From Aquarana catesbeiana (Eukaryota; Chordata; Amphibia; Anura; Ranidae): a stretch of 64,000 nucleotides of DNA. Under the pieces are notes generated by a model. It searched no databases. It was not told where the DNA came from and saw only the letters and a list, made by a program, of their open reading frames with translations. Both the position numbers and the translations under genes were made by a program. Where the stretch lies: positions 171,920,062 through 171,984,061 of the forward strand of contig NC_133335.1 of assembly GCF_042186555.1 (NCBI RefSeq), given 5' to 3'. Shown in pieces: positions 1 to 10,024 of this stretch. Position 1 is the first letter of the stretch. Every line of letters begins with the position of its first letter.

Positions 1-108
1 CAGCTCCCCATATTGACAGAAAAAAAACAGAATTGTTGACGTTTTTGCAGATTTATTAAAAAAGAAAAACTAAAATATCACATGGTCCTAAGTATTCAGA
101 CCCTTTGC

Positions 109-1616
109 TCAGTATTTAGTAGAAGCACCCTTTTGATCTAATACAGTCATGAGTCTTTTTGGGAAAGATGCAACAAGTTTTTCACACCTGGATTTGGGGA
201 TCCTCTGCCATTCCTCCTTGTAGATCCTCTCCAGTTCTGTCAGGTTGGATGGTAAACGTTGGTGGACAGCCATTTTTAGGTCTCTCCAGAGATGCTCAAT
301 TGGGTTTAAGTCAGGGCTCTGGAGGGCCATTCAAGAACAGTCACAGAGTTGTTGTGAAGCCACTCCTTCATTATTTTAGCTGTGTGCTTAGGGTCATTGT
401 CTTGTTGGAACGTAAACCTTTGGCCCAGTCTGAGGTCCTGAGCACTCTGGAGAAGGTTTTCGTCCAGGATATCCCTAAACTTGGCCGCATTCATCTTTCC
501 CTCGATTGCAACCAGTCGTCCTGTCCCTTCAGCTGAAAAACACCCCCACAGCATGATGCTGCCACCACCATGCTTCACTGTTGGGACTGTATTGGACAGG
601 TGATGAGCAGTGCCTGGTTTTCTCCACACATACTGCTTAGAATTAAGACCAAAATTTCTATCTTGGTCTCATCAGACCAAAGAATCTTATTTCTCACCAT
701 CTTGGAGTCCTTCAGGTGTTTTTTTTACCAAACTCCATGCGGGCTTTCATGTGTCTTGCACTGAGGAGAGGCTTCCGTCGGGCCACTCTGCCATAAAGCC
801 CCGACTGGTGGAGGGCTACAGTGATGATTGACTTTCTACAGCTTTCTCCAATCTCCTGACTGCATCTCTGGAGCTCAGCCACAGTGATCTTTGGGTTCTT
901 CTTTACCTCTCTCACCAAGGCTCTTCTCCCCCGATAGCTCAGTTTGGCCAGACGGCCAGCTCTAGAAAGGGTTCTGGTCGTCCCAAACGTCTTCCATTTA
1001 GAGCCCTTTCACACTGAGGTGCTTCAAAAATGCCTTAAAATGCCTTAGCGTTTTTACTGCATTTTTGAGGCGCTAGCGGTAAAATTACCGCAACGCTGTG
1101 GGCGTTTTAACTTGAATTGAAGCATGAGCGTCAAAGAACAACCCCACCTCCCTACATGTAGATGATAATTTTTCTGCTTGTATGTTTACCTTTTTGTGAG
1201 ATCATGTGACTTTTCTACAGCTCAGGGCAGATTATAGGCGCTATTCAGGAGTTTTTACAGCGCTTTCAATTCATTTCAATGGAGAGGGGCGTTTTTGAAG
1301 CGCTTTTTTCAACACCCAAAACCTGCTCCAAAGATGCTGCTTGCAGGACTTTTCTCAATGACCCTAGCACAACGCCTCAGTATGAAAGGGTCCATTGAGA
1401 TGCATGGGGAGCGTTTTATGAGCGCTTTAATAACGCTATTTTTTGCGCTAAAAACCCGCAAAAACGCCTCAGTGTGAAAGGGGTCTAAAGGATTATGGAG
1501 GCCACTGTGCTCTTAGGAACCTTAAGTGCAGCAGAAATTTTTTTGTAACATTGGCCAGATCTGTGCCTTGCCACAATTCTGTCTCTGAGCTCTTGAGGCA
1601 GTTCCTTTGACCTCAT
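109..1616 (-). pseudogene. Tc1-like transposase pseudogene
   Basis: This encoded a DD34E transposase that cuts and reinserts the element at TA sites. The minus-strand start at 1616 gives MRSKELPQELRDRIVARH, the usual Tc1 N-terminus. The helix-turn-helix half is split by the MITE at 1001-1485. Downstream pieces are recognisable: a QSGLYGRVARRKPLL region (712-918), HGGGSIMLWGCFS followed by QQDNDPKHTA with the second catalytic Asp (306-629), then SPDLNPIEHLW with the Glu (109-330). A frameshift separates the last two pieces near 320. The stop follows STKY at 109. The MITE and the frameshifts make it inactive. Confidence 0.92.
1001..1485. mobile_element. PIF/Harbinger-like MITE nested in Tc1 copy 1
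   Basis: The ends are inverted (GAGCCCTTTCACACTGAGG / CCTCAGTGTGAAAGGGGTC), flanked by TTA on the left and TAA on the right. The surrounding Tc1 sequence resumes after it. The same ends occur at 34947-35361 with a clean TAA duplication. There is no coding sequence. PIF/Harbinger is inferred from the 3-bp TWA-type target. Confidence 0.8.
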
Positions 1617-2072
1617 GATTCTCATTTGCTCTGATTCTCATTTGCTCCGACATGCACTGTGAGCTGTAAGGTCTTATATTAGACAGGTGTGTGGCTTTCC
1701 TAATCAAGTCCAATCAGTATAATCAAACACAGCTGGACTCAAATGAAGGTGTAGAACCATTTCAAGGATGATCAGAAGAAATGGACAGCACCTGAGTTAA
1801 ATATATGAGTGTCACAGCAAAGGGTCTGAATACTTAGGACCATGTGATATTTCAGTTTTTCTTTTTTAATAAATCTGCAAAAATGTCAACAATTCTGTGT
1901 TTTTCTTAAATGATTTTAGCAAATGGCTCCAGTATAACAGAGTGAAATATTTAAGGGGGTCTGAATACTTTCCGTCCCCACTGTATATATACCCAGATAT
2001 CTGTGTCTACCTGTCTGTCTGTGTACATGAATATGTGTGGATGATGTTTATTTTTGCTTTGCTCTATGTCAG

Positions 2073-2117
2073 TTCTCCTTAAGGAAGCGGGATTTGTCCC
2101 TGCAAAACATGTTGGAG
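2073..2117 (+). ncRNA. Degenerate hammerhead ribozyme relic
   Basis: Outer pairing TCTCC/GGAGA and a helix II hairpin (GCGGGA..TCCC.GC) are still visible. Helix III is ACATGT followed by T. The catalytic boxes have decayed (TTAAGGA instead of CTGANGA, AAAAC instead of GAAAC), so it should be inactive. It belongs with the intact ribozymes elsewhere in the window. Confidence 0.5.
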
Positions 2118-2238
2118 AGTCTTGCAGAACACCCATATAACCATCTGGGGATATGTTCATTTGTAACTGATAACTTATATAACTGTGGATGTTTCACAAT
2201 TGACACCTATGTGTTAGGATATTTTTCTATTTTAACTA

Positions 2239-2464
2239 GGGTTGCACCGATACCAATACCGGTATCGGTGCCGATGCTAAACAATTGCACAAGTATCGGT
2301 ACTCATACAAATGCACTGATACCTGAAACTGATACTTTCAGACTCAGTTCTCTGAGCGGGATTCTCCCACTGACAGCTGAAATGTAAAGAAAAACAAATA
2401 AAAATCCGGAAATTATCGATAGGGACCGACCCCCTGTTGAAGCGGTAGCTGAAGTGTTAAAGAA
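2239..2464. mobile_element. hAT-like element fragment (left end)
   Basis: It begins TAGGGTTGCACCGATACC and carries several copies of ATCGGT/ACCGATA in both orientations, typical of short hAT-type non-autonomous elements. No matching right end was found; the CRE-bearing element at 2465-3235 abuts it. The superfamily is tentative. Confidence 0.4.
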
Positions 2465-3235
2465 GTCTGTGACGTCATAAGGGGGCGTGGTCATCGGATG
2501 ACATGACCACGCTCCCTTATGACGTCACAGTCCCAGCATGCCCTGGGACTGTGACGTCATAAGGGGGCGGGGTCACCGCCTATATAAGTCATTGCGGAGC
2601 GCTCACACAGCATTACACCGGGAGAGAATGTCGTGTCAACATCGGAAGAAGAGAAGAGGGAAGAAGACGACGCAGAAGTCCTAGCAAAAGAGCAGCAGAA
2701 GATAGCGGAGGAGCCGGCAGAAGTACCGGACACCGGGAGAAGAGGTCAAACACCGGGAGAAGAGGCCGGAGAGCGGGAGAAGAACTGGACACTGGGAGAA
2801 GAGGCCGGAGAGAGCGGCGAAGTCGGAAGAAGACCCCCAAAGTCGAAAGAAGACCCCCGGAGCTGTCTAATAAATTACTATAAAAACCTGTGTAGTGTGT
2901 TTTTTTTTTTTTATTGACACTTTTTTTCCCTAGGTGAATGGGTAGGGGTAGCCCATACTCATTCACATAGGGTGGGGGGACGCAGGGCGCCCACCCTCCC
3001 CCAAAGCACCCACCCCCCATGTTTAGGGCATACGGTTCGGGGGGGGGGCGCTGGTATGCCCTTGGAGGGGAACCCATGCAGGCTTTTTATTTAAAATTTG
3101 CCGTGGAGTTCCCCCTCAAGATTCATACCAAACACAGTGCCTGGCATTGTCGGATCCCCGCACCAGTGTGAACCCGGCTCGCAAGGTGTCAATCTCGCCG
3201 ATAAAAGTGGTGAGATTGACACAATATCAGACAAC
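2465..3235 (+). mobile_element. CRE/TATA-promoter element, half copy (same family as 19596-21265)
   Basis: It shares with the nested element at 19596-21265 a GACGTCATAAGGGGGCG palindrome, the TATATAA block, a purine-rich transcribed segment encoding Glu/Arg-rich repeats, an AATAAA at 2869-2874, a TGAATGGGTAGGGGTA block, and the GTGAGATTGACACAAT end. The left arm seems to be missing. No function can be assigned to the short open frame at 2633-2917, which is low complexity. Confidence 0.7.
2470..2588 (+). promoter_or_regulatory. Pol II-type promoter with three CRE palindromes and a TATA box
   Basis: Three perfect TGACGTCA sites lie at 2470-2477, 2520-2527 and 2552-2559. They are followed by a GC-rich GGGGGCGGGG box and TATATAAG at 2581-2588. 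The first two CREs sit in a near-perfect inverted repeat (2470-2527). CRE sites bind CREB/ATF factors; that this promoter is active is inference. Transcription would run rightward to the AATAAA at 2869. Confidence 0.65.
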
Positions 3236-3239
3236 AATA

Positions 3240-3407
3240 CAGAAGTTGACCAAAGGGTGGTGGTAAAGAGCTGAAAAACCACGTGATTTGGTGAAAGTTG
3301 GCTGAAAAAGTTCTGCCGTGTGTATGCAATACAAACTTGTGGCCAACGCCCTTTGTACAAAAATCCAAGGGAAAGTTTGTACAAAGTCCTATCATGTGTA
3401 TGAGGCT
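3240..3407. mobile_element. MITE fragment
   Basis: The short segment contains CCGTGTGTATGCAATAC and ends CATGTGTATGAGGC, like the ends of the TAA-flanked family at 57267-57666. Only one end is recognisable and the fragment is not coding. Confidence 0.4.
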
Positions 3408-3544
3408 TTAGGTTGATCTTGGTAGGGATTCAGTATTTTTCAGGATTTTAATGTATATATACACTTTATATTCTACCTTCTCTTCCATAAATGTGATATA
3501 TCTCTGGAGGTGATATACAAAATATGCCAACACGAAACACCAAC

Positions 3545-3657
3545 CTTCAGTCCGGATGGTGAATGGAGAGTCTGCCAATCGTTTGGCTGAAAACTGGCCA
3601 CCCAGCGAAGTCATCAAGAAGCAGAGGGTGAAAAATCCAATCCCCAGCACAAAAATC
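3545..3657 (-). CDS. MGAT5B: MGAT5B exon encoding the membrane anchor (coding exon 2)
   Basis: MGAT5B (GnT-IX/Vb) is a type II Golgi enzyme that adds beta-1,6-linked GlcNAc to mannose on O-mannosyl glycans and N-glycans, mainly in brain. On the minus strand the exon follows a CTACAG acceptor (AG just above 3657) and ends before GTTGGT. It continues the codon left open by the exon at 31524. The peptide contains IFVLGIGFFTLCFLMTSLG, a ~20-residue hydrophobic signal-anchor, then GGQFSAKRLADSPFTIRTE. This agrees with my recollection of mammalian MGAT5B except for a few conservative changes. Length is 113 bp, ending in phase 1. The donor (GTTGGT) is weaker than the ATG exon's GTAAGT. Later exons lie beyond the left edge. 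Confidence 0.9.
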
Positions 3658-4020
3658 CTGTAGATTGTGAAAAAATAAGATTTACCCTACAGACAACAAT
3701 AACAAGACATTTACCGACAGAAACATGTTACATGACGCACTTTGCCAGAAGATGTATCTGCCTAATACATCTTGTCAGACCAGAAAAATATTTGATACGG
3801 TTTGATTTTAGGGTGAGGAGCTACATTACATTTATTAAACACAGAAATAAATGTGGAAGAGCATTACCATGTCTCCCAATTTTATGAGATGAGAAAGAAG
3901 GGCAGCGTTTAGAACAAACTACACCGCTACACACACACACCGCTAGTTACATGAACCATGAAAAATTGTTATACAGAAAAGGATTGGTAAAGTAGTATTT
4001 GGGGATATACCCAACTAATC
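3658..4020. other. Intron sequence, no feature recognised
   Basis: Apart from the acceptor and pyrimidine-rich tract next to the exon, this stretch holds a short CA run near 3930 and no gene, terminal repeat or RNA that I can support. Confidence 0.5.
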
Positions 4021-4940
4021 TTAACCACTTAAGCCCCGGACCATCTGGCTGCCCAAAGACCAGAGCGTTTTTAGCGATTCGGCACTGCATCAATTTAACT
4101 GACAATTGCGCAGTCATGCAACGTGTCTCCCAAACAAAATTAACATCCTTTTATCCCCACAAATAGAGCTTTCCTTTGGTGGTATTTGATCACCTTTGTG
4201 GTTTTTATTTTTTGCGCTATAAACAAAAAAAGAGCGACAATTTTGAAAAAAAGCAATATTTTTTACTTTTTGCTATAATAAATATCCCCAAAAAATATAT
4301 ATATAAAAAATGTTTTTTTTCCTCAGTTTAGGCCGATACGTATTCTTCTACATATTTTTGGTAAAAAAAAAAAAATAAGTGTTTATTGATTGGTTTGCGC
4401 AAAAGTTATAGCGTCTTCAAAACAGGGGATAGTTTTATGGCATTTTTATTAATAATTTTTTTTTATTAGTAATGGCGGCGATGTGCGATTTTTATCGTGA
4501 CTGCGACATTATGGTGGACACATCGGACAATTTTGGTGCTATTTTTGGACCATTCACATTTATAGTGATCAGTGCGATTAAAAATGCATTGATTACTGTG
4601 TAAATGTGACTGGCAGTGAAGGGGTTAACCACTAGGGGCACTGCAGGGGTTAAGAGTGTCCTAGGGAGTGATTATAACTGTGGGGGGAGGGGCTACGTGT
4701 GACACGACACTGATCACCGCTCCCGATAACAGGGAGCTGTGATCAGTGTCCTGTCACTAGGCAGAACAGGGAAATGCTTTTTTACATCAGCATTTCCCCG
4801 TTCTTCCTCTCCGTGAGACGATCACGGGTATCCACACTCACGGAGCTCGCAAATTTAAAGGGACGTTTCTGTATCCCCATTTGCCTGTCTGTGCCATTCT
4901 GCCAATGTAAATGTTCATGCGGCGGTCGGCAAGTGGTTAA
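4021..4940 (+). repeat. TTAA-flanked MITE family A, copy 1
   Basis: It starts TTAACCACTTAAGCCCC and ends GCGGTCGGCAAGTGGTTAA, an imperfect terminal inverted repeat with TTAA at both ends (piggyBac- or Kolobok-type target). Internal blocks such as CACAAATAGAGCTTTC, TTTGGTGGTATTTGATCACC and TTTTTGCGCTATAAAC recur in copies at 26427, 42015, 47215 and 58465. No coding sequence. Confidence 0.85.
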
Positions 4941-5305
4941 AACTACTCCCTCTCCCTCCTAACATCCATACTAACTAACCTGTGTAAGAAAGATGTATAT
5001 ACTTAACTATTTTCAGGCTGCTCCAGGCATGTGATCCAGCTCCCCTGTGTCAGCTAGCGATGGCTTCAGGGGAGAGGAGTGAGCACTGACAACAGATAGG
5101 CCATATTAAGCCTATTGGTAATGTCACCGCTCACACATTGACCATTGTCAAGCGCTTTCTCCAATCCCCTGCAGCTGGTTCTGGCTGAAATAGGGCAGAT
5201 CAGATTACCGAACCGGAGCAGTCTGAAAATAGGTAAGTATACAGATATTTCTTCACTAGTTAGTCAGAATAGTTGTTAGGAGGGGGGGAAGGTGCATTTT
5301 TAAGA
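4941..5305. mobile_element. Foldback MITE
   Basis: The left end (CTCCCTCTCCCTCCTAACAT) and right end (ATAGTTGTTAGGAGGGGGGG) form a terminal inverted repeat of roughly 45 bp with mismatches. The interior is not coding. Confidence 0.6.
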
Positions 5306-5507
5306 TTAGTTAGATATATTCCTGGACAGATTTCTGCACAGCCAACATAGACCATGGAGGGACACAGCGGGGTTGCCAAGGGTAGTAAGCTGCCAATAAT
5401 ACAGTGCCATGAAAAAGTATTTACACCCTTTGAAATTTTCCACATTTTGTCATGTTACAACTAAAAATGTAAATGTATTTTATTGGGATTTTTTGGTGAT
5501 AGACCTA

Positions 5508-5838
5508 CACAACTGGATCGTGTGTGGGTTTCATCGGACCTTTGCTGTCGAAAAATCAGACAAACTTTAGAAATAGAACGTTTCAAATCTTTCCGACGGA
5601 CTCAAGTCCAGTCAAAAAATCAGTTTGTCTGTATGCTAGTCCGACGGACAAAAAGGGACGCAAGGGCAGCTATTGGCTACTGGCTATGAACTTCCTTATT
5701 CTAGTCTGGTCGTACCTCATCACGTTCAAATCAGTCAGACTTTAGTGTGATAGAGTGTAGGCAAGTCTGTTGCGTCGGAACTCTGTCGAAAGTCAGTCAT
5801 AAAGTCCTTCAGAGTTCAGTCTGTCGAAAGTCCACTCA
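5508..5838 (-). mobile_element. MITE of the 57267-57666 family, nested in Tc1 copy 2
   Basis: It shares TCCGACGGACTC, AGTCCGACGGAC and the AGCTATTGGCTACTGGCTAT block with 57267-57666, in opposite orientation. The ends are diverged and the target duplication is not clear. Confidence 0.65.
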
Positions 5839-6210
5839 GCATAACAGGTTTTCTTCTAAGATTGACCCTGACCAGCTTCCCTGTCCCTGCTGAAGAAAAG
5901 CATCCCCACAACATGATGCTGGGGATGGTGTGTTCAGGGTGATGTGCAGTGTTAGTTTTCCGCCACACATAGCGTTTTGCTTTTAGGCCAAAAAGATTCA
6001 AATGAGAAAGGTCTCATCTGACCAGAGCATCTTCTTCCACATGTTTGCTGTGTCCCCCACATGGCTTCTCGCAAACTGCAAACGGGACTTCTTATGGCTT
6101 TCTTTTAACAATGGCTTTCTTCTTGCTATTCTTCCATAAAGGCCAGATATGTGGAGTGCACAACTAATAGTTGTCCTGTGGATAATAGTATAATTTTCCT
6201 TCCACTTCAA
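5816..6210 (-). pseudogene. Tc1-like transposase remnant
   Basis: The middle of a Tc1 transposase survives. A piece with HISGLYGRIARRKPLLKESH and MLWSDETFLI (first catalytic Asp) at 5998-6210 is followed by a frame change and RYVWRKTNTAHHPEHTIPS-IMLWGCFSSAGTG at 5816-6001. The N-terminus is lost at the 6220-9580 insertion, and the C-terminal DPKHT and SPDLNPIE motifs are lost at the MITE. It cannot make a working enzyme. Confidence 0.88.
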
Positions 6211-7074
6211 AATTATGTGGAATAGATGGAGAATAAGTACAGCGCTGCTCCAATGGTGTTATAAAGATGATTACACAATAAGCAGCTAACACGCCTCTAA
6301 GACACAGGTAGAAGTAATTTAACAGAAAATATGTAGTGTAGCGCTGTGTGTGTAAATAATAAAGGGTATGAAAACAGTGAGTTAGGCTCGAGCCATCTCT
6401 CAATGGCCAGCAAATAGACAAAAAATACTTCAAAATTGAATAAAAGTGACTCAATACAGTCAAAAGTGCACTATATGTTACAAAATGACATGTAAAATAA
6501 AATGATTACAATAAACCAGTGAAAAATGGTGAACAAGAACAAGTTATAAATAGATAAAAAATCAGCCGAAAGAGTCCATAAATGTTAGAAAATGTGTTCC
6601 TGATAAAAATCAAAAACCACCACCAAAAGTCTCTGAGGGTTAACTGGTGAAAACAGCAATGGAAAGCTTCTGGTAGATAAAAAAGTAGAGCACCAAATGA
6701 AATGAGACGTCTAAATATATGACAGGACCATCACCAGAGCATCTGAGGAGGCTTACCGGAAGCAGGGGACTTGAAAAGACATACGTCTTACAAGTCTCAG
6801 AAAGCTTATTTAGCCGCCAGGGCTGGCAAGATGGATCATCAGGTATCCACAACTTCAAATGGGGGGGAAGGGAAGATCTTGTCACAGCTTCAACCGTCCG
6901 GACGTTTCAACAGGCCAACCGGATGTTTTTAAAAACCATGAGAGAAATAAAGCTCACATGGCATGATATCGTTTAAAAAACATGCATTTATTAAAATAAT
7001 TAAAAAAGGAACACTCACATGATATAAGATCGTAAACAGCTCAAATTGTATCAAACGCGGTGATCATAGGGGGT

Positions 7075-7118
7075 CCACCCAACATGTTTCGGCTAACGAG
7101 CCTTCATCTGGGGTGTGG
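7075..7118 (-). ncRNA. Hammerhead-like ribozyme (type I, minimal), core variant
   Basis: On the minus strand: helix I CACCC/GGGTG, box 1 CAGATGA (consensus CTGANGA, so T4 is changed), helix II GGCT-CGTT-AGCC, box 2 GAAA, palindromic helix III ACATGT, then T and the predicted cleavage site. The same sequence occurs in the other arm at 8779-8821. The altered core predicts weak or no cleavage. Confidence 0.75.
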
Positions 7119-8778
7119 AGCCCCCCTATCCCACCGCTATTTAAACCAGAAATGACCCCCACTGGGAGTGTCACGACCCAGGAAGTGACCGACTGATGTC
7201 ACTTCCGGTTCTCAAATTGATGTTAGTGCGTATAAAATATACAACATAGAAAATGTAGTAAACGGTGTTATACCGCTAACACTAAAATTATGAATCAGGG
7301 ATAAAAGGAAATATTAAATTAAAATAACACAAGTGGTGATAGTGTTGTGGCCGGCCGATCCGGAAGTGCTCGGGATACAAGCCAAGCCTCCATATCGGCA
7401 CGGCCAGATCGCATAGGTCAGAGCGCCCTCGCGCTCCGCCCACCAGACTCGGCCAGACACTGAGGCCGTGCGCAATAGTGGAACCCACAAAGGGAAGTCT
7501 GCCAGCGCACCAAGCCTCGCCTTCAACCAATAGATCCTAAAGGTCGAGGCGTCGTTACACAGTAGGTGGGGGTCTCCCGTGGGTCAACCCTTAGGGGGGT
7601 CTCCCGTTTGGAGACCTACTGGATTTATGAATTGGGTTCCCACTTTCCGCAAGGTATCAACGTAGAGTGGGACATCAATTCATTTATCAATCAGGCATAG
7701 TTATTACATTTATGATCCTCCTTATTTTTAATTTTATTTTTATTTCTATTTTTATTCATGCATTTTCTGTATAATTTTTTCTGCATATGTTTACATGGGT
7801 GTATCATTGCCAGTTAAAGATCCTTGGTTATTAACACCTTATATATTGTGTTATTCTTCAATAGTTCTTATATCTTTAAATTTGGCAGATGTCCCCTTAT
7901 TTGAATGATTGTCACCTTATATGTGTTGCAATATACAGGATGGAAGGGATGTCTCTCATTGGTAGTGTCACTTTCTATTCATACAATTATTTTTAAATAA
8001 TTTTTTTAATTAATATCCTGTTAGGTTTATCGCCTCTACCTAACATTCTACTATTCTCTAATTTTTGCCGGATCTCCAGATCTATGGCACATGATTGTCC
8101 TAATTTTCATTTATACCACCTTTGCTGACACTTTCGTTTTGTATTGCGAGGTTGCCGGGACTCTGTTCCGGTCCTCTCTATCCTATCGCGGCTTTCCTCC
8201 CTCCACACAGGAAGTATACATGCCGCTGACGTGGACGAGAGGCTTGGCCTTGAGATTGGAACGTGGGCGCGCCGTAATTGACGGAGGCGGGCCACGTTCT
8301 TCACATAAACATATGTTGTAAGATCCGGGGGCGGGGTGTAACGACGCCCCGACCTTTAGGATCTATTGGTTGAAGGCGAGGCTTGGTGCGCTGGCGGACT
8401 TCCCTTTGTGGGTTCCGCTATTGCGCACGGCCTCAGTGTCTGGCCGAGTCTGGTGGGCGGAGCGCGAGGGCGCTCTGACCTATGCGATCTGGCCGTGCCG
8501 ATATGGAGGCTTGGCTTGTATCCCGAGCACTTCCGGATCGGCCGGACACAACACTATCACCACTTGTGTTATTTTAATTTAATATTTCCATTTATCCCTG
8601 ATTCATAATTTTAGTGTTAGCGGTATAACACCGTTTACTACATTTTCTATGTTGTATATTTTATACGCACTAACATCAATTTGAGAACCGGAAGTGACAT
8701 CAGTCGGTCACTTCCTGGGTCGTGACACTCCCAGTGGGGGTCATTTCTGGTTTAAATAGCGGTGGGATAGGGGGGCTC

Positions 8779-8821
8779 CACACCCCAGATGAAGGCTCGT
8801 TAGCCGAAACATGTTGGGTGG
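8779..8821 (+). ncRNA. Hammerhead-like ribozyme, mirror copy in right arm
   Basis: It is identical in core, helix II and helix III to the copy at 7075-7118, but on the plus strand: CAGATGA at 8786-8792, helix II 8794-8805, GAAAC 8806-8810, ACATGT 8809-8814, predicted cut after 8815. Confidence 0.75.
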
Positions 8822-9954
8822 ACCCCCTATGATCACAGCGTTTGATACAATTTGAGCTGTTTACGATCTTATATCATGTGAGTGTTCCTTTTTTAATTAT
8901 TTTAATAAATGCATGTTTTTTAAACGATATCATGCCATGTGAGCTTTATTTCTCTCATGGTTTTTAAAAACATCCGGTTGGCCTGTTGAAACGTCCGGAT
9001 GGTTGAAGCTGTGACAAGATCTTCCCTTCCCCCCCATTTGAAGTTGTGGATACCTGATGATCCATCTTGCCAGCCCTGGCGGCTAAATAAGCTTTCTGAG
9101 ACTTGTAAGATGTATGTCTTTTCAAGTCCCCTGCTTCCGGTAAGCCTCCTCAGATGCTCTGGTGATGGTCCTGTCATATATTTAGACGTCTCATTTCAAT
9201 TGGTGCTCTACTTTTTTATCTACCAGAAGCTTTCCATTGCTGTTTTCACCAGTTAACCCTCAGAGACTTTTGGTGGTGGTTTTTGATTTTTATCAGGAAC
9301 ACATTTTCTAACATTTATGGACTCTTTCGGCTGATTTTTTATCTATTTATAACTTGTTCTTGTTCACCATTTTTCACTGGTTTATTGTAATCATTTTATT
9401 TTACATGTCATTTTGTAACATATAGTGCACTTTTGACTGTATTGAGTCACTTTTATTCAATTTTGAAGTATTTTTTGTCTATTTGCTGGCCATTGAGAGA
9501 TGGCTCGAGCCTAACTCACTGTTTTCATACCCTTTTATTATTTACACACACAGCGCTACACTACATATTTTCTGTTAAATCACTTCAAAATTATGTGCCA
9601 CTTTGTGTTGGCCTATCACAAAAAACCCCAATAAAATTCATTTTTTGTTTTGATAAAATGTGGAAAATTCAAGGGGTATGAATACTTTTTCAAGGCACTG
9701 TATATCACTTTTCTACAGCCAGAAAACAAAGGGGTTCCCCTGGGTGGACTTTCCTGGCACTTGCAAAAAATAAAAAATATATTGAAGTGTGTAGAGAATA
9801 AAGGGCATATATAAAAAAAGGGTATAAATTTTATTCGTATTCACAGGTACATATTGATAAAAACAAGCAGTACATAATCTAGACTGACATAGTGCAAACT
9901 ACATGATAGCCATGATAAGCAAACAAACAGAACAAATTGTGATGAAAAAGCTCT

Positions 9955-10024
9955 TCTCAAGCCCGACGCGTTTCGGGGTACTTAATATCTGTACAATCCT
10001 TCTTCAGGGGCATAATCTGAGAGA
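9955..10024 (-). ncRNA. Hammerhead ribozyme (type I, minimal), intact core
   Basis: On the minus strand: helix I GCCC/GGGC with an outer CTCA/TGAG pairing beyond an internal loop, box 1 CTGAAGA (position 7 is free, so this fits consensus), a long helix II built on GTAC/GTAC and GG/CC, box 2 GAAAC (forward 9970-9974), palindrome ACGCGT (9966-9971), predicted GTC cut between 9965 and 9964. All catalytic boxes agree with consensus. Confidence 0.82.

Larger units (their letters stand above)
1..1983 (-). mobile_element. Tc1-like DNA transposon, copy 1 (cut by window edge)
   Basis: The right end reads as a terminal repeat (CAGTGGGGACGGAAAGTATT on the minus strand) next to TA at 1984-1985. The first ~100 bases of the window repeat the inner part of the same terminal repeat in inverted orientation (the block with ATCACATGGTCCTAAGTATT). 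The outermost left end lies outside the window. It contains a broken transposase on the minus strand and a nested MITE at 1001-1485. Confidence 0.93.
6220..9580 (-). mobile_element. Penelope-like non-autonomous inverted-repeat element 1 with two hammerheads
   Basis: Near-identical inverted arms of about 1.24 kb (6317-7560 and 8337-9580) flank a ~780 bp unique centre. A one-sided tail (6220-6316) lies outside the left arm. The whole is bracketed by a 17-bp direct repeat CACTTCAAAATTATGTG (6203-6219 and 9581-9597), which I read as the target duplication. Each arm carries a hammerhead-like motif facing outward. Pseudo-LTRs in inverted orientation, a one-sided tail, long target duplications and hammerheads are all known for Penelope-like elements; that family assignment is inference. 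No reverse transcriptase or GIY-YIG frame is present, so it would depend on a partner in trans. Confidence 0.78.
5402..9700 (-). mobile_element. Tc1-like DNA transposon, copy 2, split by nested insertions
   Basis: The left end CAGTGCCATGAAAAAGTATT and the right end (minus strand CAGTGCCTTGAAAAAGTATT) are inverted and both flanked by TA (5400-5401, 9701-9702). Inside are a MITE fragment (5508-5838), a transposase remnant (5816-6210) and a 3.36 kb hammerhead-bearing element (6220-9580). Confidence 0.92.

Noticed and set aside
2633..2917. 94-codon acidic frame after the CRE/TATA promoter
   Set aside because: Purine-rich tandem repeat; the related copy at 20249-20635 encodes different repeats, so no conserved protein.
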